Notes under the pieces: generated by a model
Seen by the model: only the letters and a program-made list of their open reading frames with translations
What the model was told of the DNA's origin: nothing
Databases searched by the model: none
Part shown: positions 59,186-64,000 of the stretch, piece after piece
Numbering within the stretch: position 1 is the first letter of the stretch
Layout of the letters: every line of letters begins with the position of its first letter
Source: Xenopus tropicalis
Lineage: Eukaryota > Chordata > Amphibia > Anura > Pipidae
DNA length: 64,000 nucleotides
Direction: 5' to 3'
Assembly: GCF_000004195.4 (NCBI RefSeq)
Contig: NC_030678.2
Span: 153,613,547-153,677,546, forward strand
Program-made: the position numbers and the translations under genes

Positions 59186-60168
59186 TACAGGTATGGAACC
59201 TGTTATCCAGAATGCTTGGGACCTGGGGTTTTCTGTATAAGGGGTCTTTCTGTAATTTGGATCTCCAAAATTTAAGTCTGCTAAAAATAATTTATATTAT
59301 ATTATTTATATTGAATAAACCCAATTTTGATTCTTAGTTGGGATCACATACAAGGTACTGTTTTATTATTACAGAGAAAAGGGAATCATTTAACCATTAA
59401 ATAAACCCAATAGGGCTGTTCTGCCCCCAATAAGGGGTAATTATATCTTAGTTGGGATCAAGTACAGGTACTGTTTTATTATTACAGAGAAAAGGGAATC
59501 ATTTAACCATTAAATAAACCCAATAGGATTGTTCTGCCCCCAATAAGGGGTAATTATATCTTAGTTGGGATCAAGTACAGGTACTGTTTTATTATTACAG
59601 AGAAAAGGGAATCATTTAACCATTAAATAAACCCAATAGGATTGTTCTGCCCCCAATAAGGGGTAATTATATCTTAGTTGGGATCAAGTACAGGTACTGT
59701 TTTATTATTACAGAGAAAAGGGAATCATTTAACCATTAAATAAACCCAATAGGGCTGTTCTGCCCCCAATAAGGGGTAATTATATCTTAGTTGGGATCAA
59801 GTACAGGTACTGTTTTATTATTACAGAGAAAAGGGAATCATTTAACCATTAAATAAACCCAATAAGGCTGTTCTGCCCCAATAAGGGGTAATTATATCTT
59901 AGTTGGGATCAAGTACAGGTACTGTTTTATTATTACAGAGAAAAGGGAATCATTTAACCATTAAATAAACCCAATAGGGCTGTTCTGCCCCCAATAAGGG
60001 GTAATTATATCTTAGTTGGGATCAAGTACAAGGTACTGTTTTATTACTACAGAGAAAAAGGAAATACTTTTTAAAAATTTGAATTATTTGCTTATAATGG
60101 AGTCTATGGGAGATGGCCTGTCCGTAATTCTGAATAACAGGTTTCCGGATAAGCGATCCCATTCCTAT
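59186..60168. mobile_element. Foldback MITE with 113-bp array
   Basis: The left end ACAGGTATGGAACCTGTTAT and right end GGATAAGCGATCCCATTCCT are inverted copies. Both arms are present and the array sits between them, making this the most complete expanded copy in the window. Confidence 0.85.
59330..60055. repeat. 113-bp tandem array, forward orientation, about 6.4 copies
   Basis: Unit starts by GTTGGGATCA fall at 59337, 59451, 59564, 59677, 59790, 59902 and 60015 (114, then 113 repeatedly, with one 112 where a C is missing). The first and last units, next to the arms, carry CAAGGTACTG in place of CAGGTACTG, like single-copy elements. Inner units are more alike. Confidence 0.95.
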
Positions 60169-60320
60169 ACATACTTAATACATTCATAATAGGAAACATG
60201 TATGGGCAAAGCTCAGGAGACACAATAGGATTTGCAGGAAAGCCTTCCTATATCAGTTTAATTAAGAGATAATTAAGAGAGTATTTAGACAAGGACTTGC
60301 TGTACAGACTGCATTAACTT

Positions 60321-60575
60321 TAAGGGCTCTGGCACACGGGGAGATTAGTCGCCCGCGACAAAACTCCCTGTTCGATTTCGCGCAAATCGCCGAAAAAGCC
60401 TCGCGAGGCAACTTCGGCGATTTGCGCGAAATCGCGCCGCCGCACATGCCATCCCACCGGCGACTTACATTTTCACCGGTGGGATGGCAGGTGAAGGCAA
60501 CTTGGGGAAATTAGTCGCCCACGAACAGGGAGTTTTGTCGCGGGCGACTAATCTCCCCGTGTGCCAGAGCCCTAA
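60321..60575. mobile_element. Intact multi-hairpin MITE with TAA duplication
   Basis: Outer arms 60324-60374 and 60522-60572 are identical inverted copies over all 51 bases and begin GGGCTCTGGCACACGGGG. TAA flanks both sides. Inside are two more perfect inverted repeats: 21 bases (60374-60394 with 60413-60433) and 14 bases (60447-60460 with 60476-60489). A copy of the same family is nested at 29.74 kb. The lack of mismatches suggests a young insertion. Confidence 0.85.
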
Positions 60576-60902
60576 CCCAGTAACAGCTATGGATTTTAAT
60601 CTCAGTGTTAAAAGGATTAGTATTTTATTGACTTTATCATAATCATGTCTATCTGTTAATTTAGTAGCAAGACAAAGTAATTTTAATCTTTTTAGATCAC
60701 TCAAGAGCAGATTTCTTAATGATTAAAGTGGGGGATCCAGAAGGATTTCCAGCAGTTTGGTTTTTTCCCACTTCACTGACTGTCAGGAGAGTGTTAAAAA
60801 TTGTAGCGTTCATCAAGTGGATAGATATTGTGCATCTGCAATAGGTGGGATTGAGTCACTGCTTTCCTGAATTTGACTTTTTCTCTTTTTCCTAACTTTC
60901 TC

Positions 60903-61007
<105 letters not shown>

Positions 61008-62875
61008 CCTTTTATCCACATTCAAGTGTACTGAAAGCAAAGTGTACTCTGTATATTGTACAGCAGGGAACCTCTGTATGCAGAGCTGTGAGTTCCTGTC
61101 TGACTGTATCTCCCTTCCTCTTCTATGATTTCTATATTATAGTCACGTTCTGTCAGTTGAAGTCTACTTATTCTTAAATGTTAGGGTATTGCAAGTATAA
61201 ACACATTTTGCAGGATTTACTTCTACAACTCTTTTGACTAAAAATGACCTTTTAACAATCTGGATATTTATCATCATCATCGTCCATTACCATTAATAAT
61301 TATCATTAATTATTATTATTATTTAAAGCAGCTTTGTCTCCCACATTACACCTTAAGAGATGCACAGTTACTCCTTTTCTCTGTGAAGATAGTCAAAGAA
61401 GTGTCTACTGCGCATGCTTGTGTGTCTTGTTCCAATGGGAACTCAATAAGGCATGCACAGTAGACACCTCTTTTACCATCTTCACAGTCAATGAGAGAAG
61501 AAGGAGGTGAAGGGACAGAAGGACAAGGAGGTGGAGCATCACAATAGACCAGGAAGTAGCTGAAAGAGCTGCAGTTGAGCTGCTTGTGATTTAGAAATGA
61601 AATTAGACTGCACGCAGGGATTAAAACATGTTGTTCTGGGAATGATTTAGAGTTATTTTGAAGATAGGGAAAAAAAGTTTACTTGTTCTTTAAGGATAAG
61701 TGGTCTAAAGCAAAAATGGCAGCTACATTTTCTGAATACATTCTGTATAAAAAACTTCAAAGATGCTTTTTTCTTTTCTCAAATGTGTATAATGGCAAGT
61801 GACACGCAGAACTGCTCACAGAAGGGAACATTCATGAATTATATGTCACAATGAAGATACTGTTTCTTGAAGCTTTTATAATACAGTATTTATTAAGTCA
61901 GACTTTCATTCCTAGTGTAGAGCCACTCTAACAGCAACTTCATGTAGCAGCTATTTAGTCTATCAGGCTGTTAATCATCCAATTCCCCAACATTACTTCA
62001 TCAGCCTGCTCCTATAGTAGGGCTAGGGTGGTGCACAACAAGCACTTTAAGTGATATTCTAGTGGGAACATAAGGATTTTCTATTAATATTCAAGCAATG
62101 TGTTTGGTATTTGTTCCTTTGTTAATCAATTGCACTTCAGCCATGGAAGTTACAAGTATGCAGTAACAATGTCACTTGTGAATGTCTGGCTCTGTGCCCA
62201 GCGCTAATATTTGGCCAAACTTAAGAGTAAGCGGATATGGGCAAAGCGCTTAGGTTTCTCTTTGCAGAGAGCTGTTTTCTGGGCTTCCAGATTTTTCTAA
62301 TCCTCAGAAATAACTGTTTTCATCTGAGCCACTAAATATGTTTCTCTGGACAGGAACGTTAGTGTCAAGTCTGAAACCCAATAAATCATTTTTGTGAGCA
62401 AAACGCTTAAATCATCAGGGCTGTGCCTGGCAGTGATGGGGACATATTATATTAGGTTTGTGTTAACGTTCCCATATGTATGGTCTGTTTGTCCCTCGCA
62501 CTCTTGTTTGCTCTGGAGCCTGAACTGCAGATAAAGGGAACACACAATAAGAATAGCAATTAATATACAGAATAACATGTTTAAAGTAACCCTAAATAAA
62601 GGCGTAGCCCTGCAAAGGAAAGAAAATAGATATGAAGGTTATCAGAAAGTCAATCAAATGTGAAATAAAGAGCTGCCTCTAAACAAAAGGCTACAGATAA
62701 CAAGAAATAGGGGGGACCCCGGCACAGGAAGGCAAGGCAAGCATAAGGGAATATTACAGGAAAGTAGCAAATACCGAGGCAAAGTGTGAGAGGTAAAATA
62801 CTTATCTAATTATGGAGGAATTGTCATATTTTGTGCACAGGGAGTTGTGGTTTTCTAGTTTTCACATATGCTTGT
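61008..62875. other. No gene recognised; possible T2-like element at 61.32-61.69 kb
   Basis: TTAAAGCAGC at 61323 and AAGTTTACTTGTTCTTTAA at 61692 could be the ends of a T2-type MITE. An inner inverted pair, GTCTACTGCGCATGC / GCATGCACAGTAGAC, spans about 61405-61470. The rest looks unique. Confidence 0.35.
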
Positions 62876-62884
62876 ACTCACCAT

Positions 62885-63825
62885 TGGCTGCTTGAAATTA
62901 ACTTTTACTATATTTTAGAAAGTCCTAATCTTTTTATGGTTTTTTAAATGATTTGTTTTCCACTTTCCAGCTTTGAAATGGGGTCACTGACCCCAGAATA
63001 CAAAAAACTATTGCTCTTGGCAGGGTTAAAGGGGTTGTAAACCCAGCCATGATGCTGTCCCACTGCACTCACTAGTTTTGCTGTAGAAGTTGTCAAAAAT
63101 GTAATTATAGATGCAGGAAAATTCACCAATGAGCATTCTACTGACTAAAAACCTCATTATAAGTGCAAGAGAAGTGACCAATGAGAACACTGATTCCCAG
63201 CACTATGTCAGGCATCTTGCTGTTATCTTATATATAGAGATAATTATGTCATTATTATTATTTCATTATATGACACAGGAATCAGACAGGGGGATAAAGG
63301 ACAGGTTTGTTCAGTGCTGGGAAACTGTGCTTAAAGCTCCCAACTCCAATTGCAGGAACAGAGAACAGGGAGCCGGGTTTATACAGATCAGCTGGGATTC
63401 TTATTGGAGGATTTTTGGAATTTTAATGCAGCTGCTGGCCCTGGAGATTTGGAGAAAAGTTTTATTGTTCAATATTGCTTTAAGAATACAACCCTGATGT
63501 TGCAGGACTACAGCTCCCAGCATGCCTTTACCTTCATTATATGTTACATTATTCTGGGATTTGTAGTCCAGCAACAGCTGAGAAAAGTTTGGTTGAGCAG
63601 TGCCGGGCAGCAGGGTTTAGTAGCCCTTTAAAAATTTTTGTTATTGTTATATTTTTCTACTTATCTTCCTGTTCAGGCCTTCTCCTGTTCATTTTCCACC
63701 CATTTCACTCATTCAAAACCACTGCCTGGTTGCTAAGGCAACTTGAACCCTAAGCAGCCAGATAGCAGCTGAAATTCCAAATTTAGCTGCTAAAAAAAAA
63801 GCTAAATAATTAAAATGAAAACTTA
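62885..63825. mobile_element. T2-type MITE copy split by a second T2-type MITE
   Basis: The left part (CTTTCCAGCTTTGAAATGGG, GGTCACTGACCCC) and right part (TTCCTGTTCAGGCCTTCTCC, CACTGCCTGGTTGCTAAGGC) belong to one element, the same family as at 50.36 kb. The interruption is at 63026-63631. Confidence 0.6.
63026..63631. mobile_element. Nested T2/Kolobok-type MITE
   Basis: The ends TTAAAGGGGTTGTAAACCC and AGTAGCCCTTTAA both carry TTAA. The inside includes a foldback with ACTACAGCTCCCAGCATGCC and CTGGGATTTGTAGTCCAGC. The 128-codon frame crossing it is not supported as a gene. Confidence 0.6.
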
Positions 63826-64000
63826 AAATGAAGATTAATTGCAAATTCTCAGAATCTTACTATCTACATCATACCAAAAATGAATATAAAGATGAACAAC
63901 TATTTTAAATAGTTAAGTAATCTGCTTTATTAAACAGTCTGTTTTATGGATGATGTATGCGCTTACCCAGACACAGTGTGTAATTTTGGGTGCAGATGGC

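Overview
This is a window of vertebrate chromosomal DNA, almost all of it non-coding. The repeats point to a frog of the genus Xenopus. TTAA-flanked T2/Kolobok-type MITEs, foldback MITEs whose ends read like 'tatgggatccattatccagaaa', hAT-type MITEs with 8-bp target duplications, and CR1 and L2 LINE tails are all present, and the base composition is AT-rich with few CpGs. Xenopus tropicalis is my guess at species, but that rests on recalled repeat families and not on a search. There are no bacterial features, operons or CRISPR arrays.

Only one piece of a cellular protein-coding gene can be supported. It is a 129-bp exon at 47628-47756 (+) that encodes a complete LDL-receptor class A module. 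It closely resembles the N-terminal module of the relaxin/INSL3 receptors RXFP2 and RXFP1, and RXFP2 fits best. No other exon of this receptor could be recognised, so the window is probably its 5' intronic region plus upstream intergenic DNA. Coding relics of retroelements are also present: the C-terminal part of a CR1 ORF2 (17.5-18.4 kb, minus) and of an L2-like ORF2 (37.2-38.0 kb, minus).

The rest is layered mobile DNA. Region 1-9 kb has hAT-type MITEs at 1.15, 4.24, 7.76 and 8.77 kb. Region 9.5-10.6 kb is a foldback MITE filled with 113-bp repeats that reverse direction in the middle. Region 12.9-18.4 kb holds a nested pair with a 21-bp minisatellite, two T2 MITEs, an LTR-like unit and the CR1. 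Region 23.6-26.7 kb holds an L2 tail and Penelope-like hairpins with hammerhead-like cores. Region 27.5-36.1 kb has a 52-bp satellite, a second 113-bp array, a duplicated LTR-like segment, a 29-bp minisatellite and a third 113-bp array. Region 37-47.2 kb has the L2 LINE, several MITEs and a nested composite. The receptor exon follows at 47.6 kb. Region 48-64 kb has nested T2 elements, a second 52-bp array, a fourth 113-bp array, an intact multi-hairpin MITE and a TTTC microsatellite.

The most notable theme is that tandem arrays grow inside short inverted-repeat transposons. The same 113-bp core is single-copy in some copies of its MITE and tandemly amplified at four loci. The same 52-bp unit is amplified inside two related elements. 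A 21-bp unit sits in a third family. The long multi-frame open reading frames at 33-34.7 kb are a by-product of a stop-free 29-bp repeat, not a gene.
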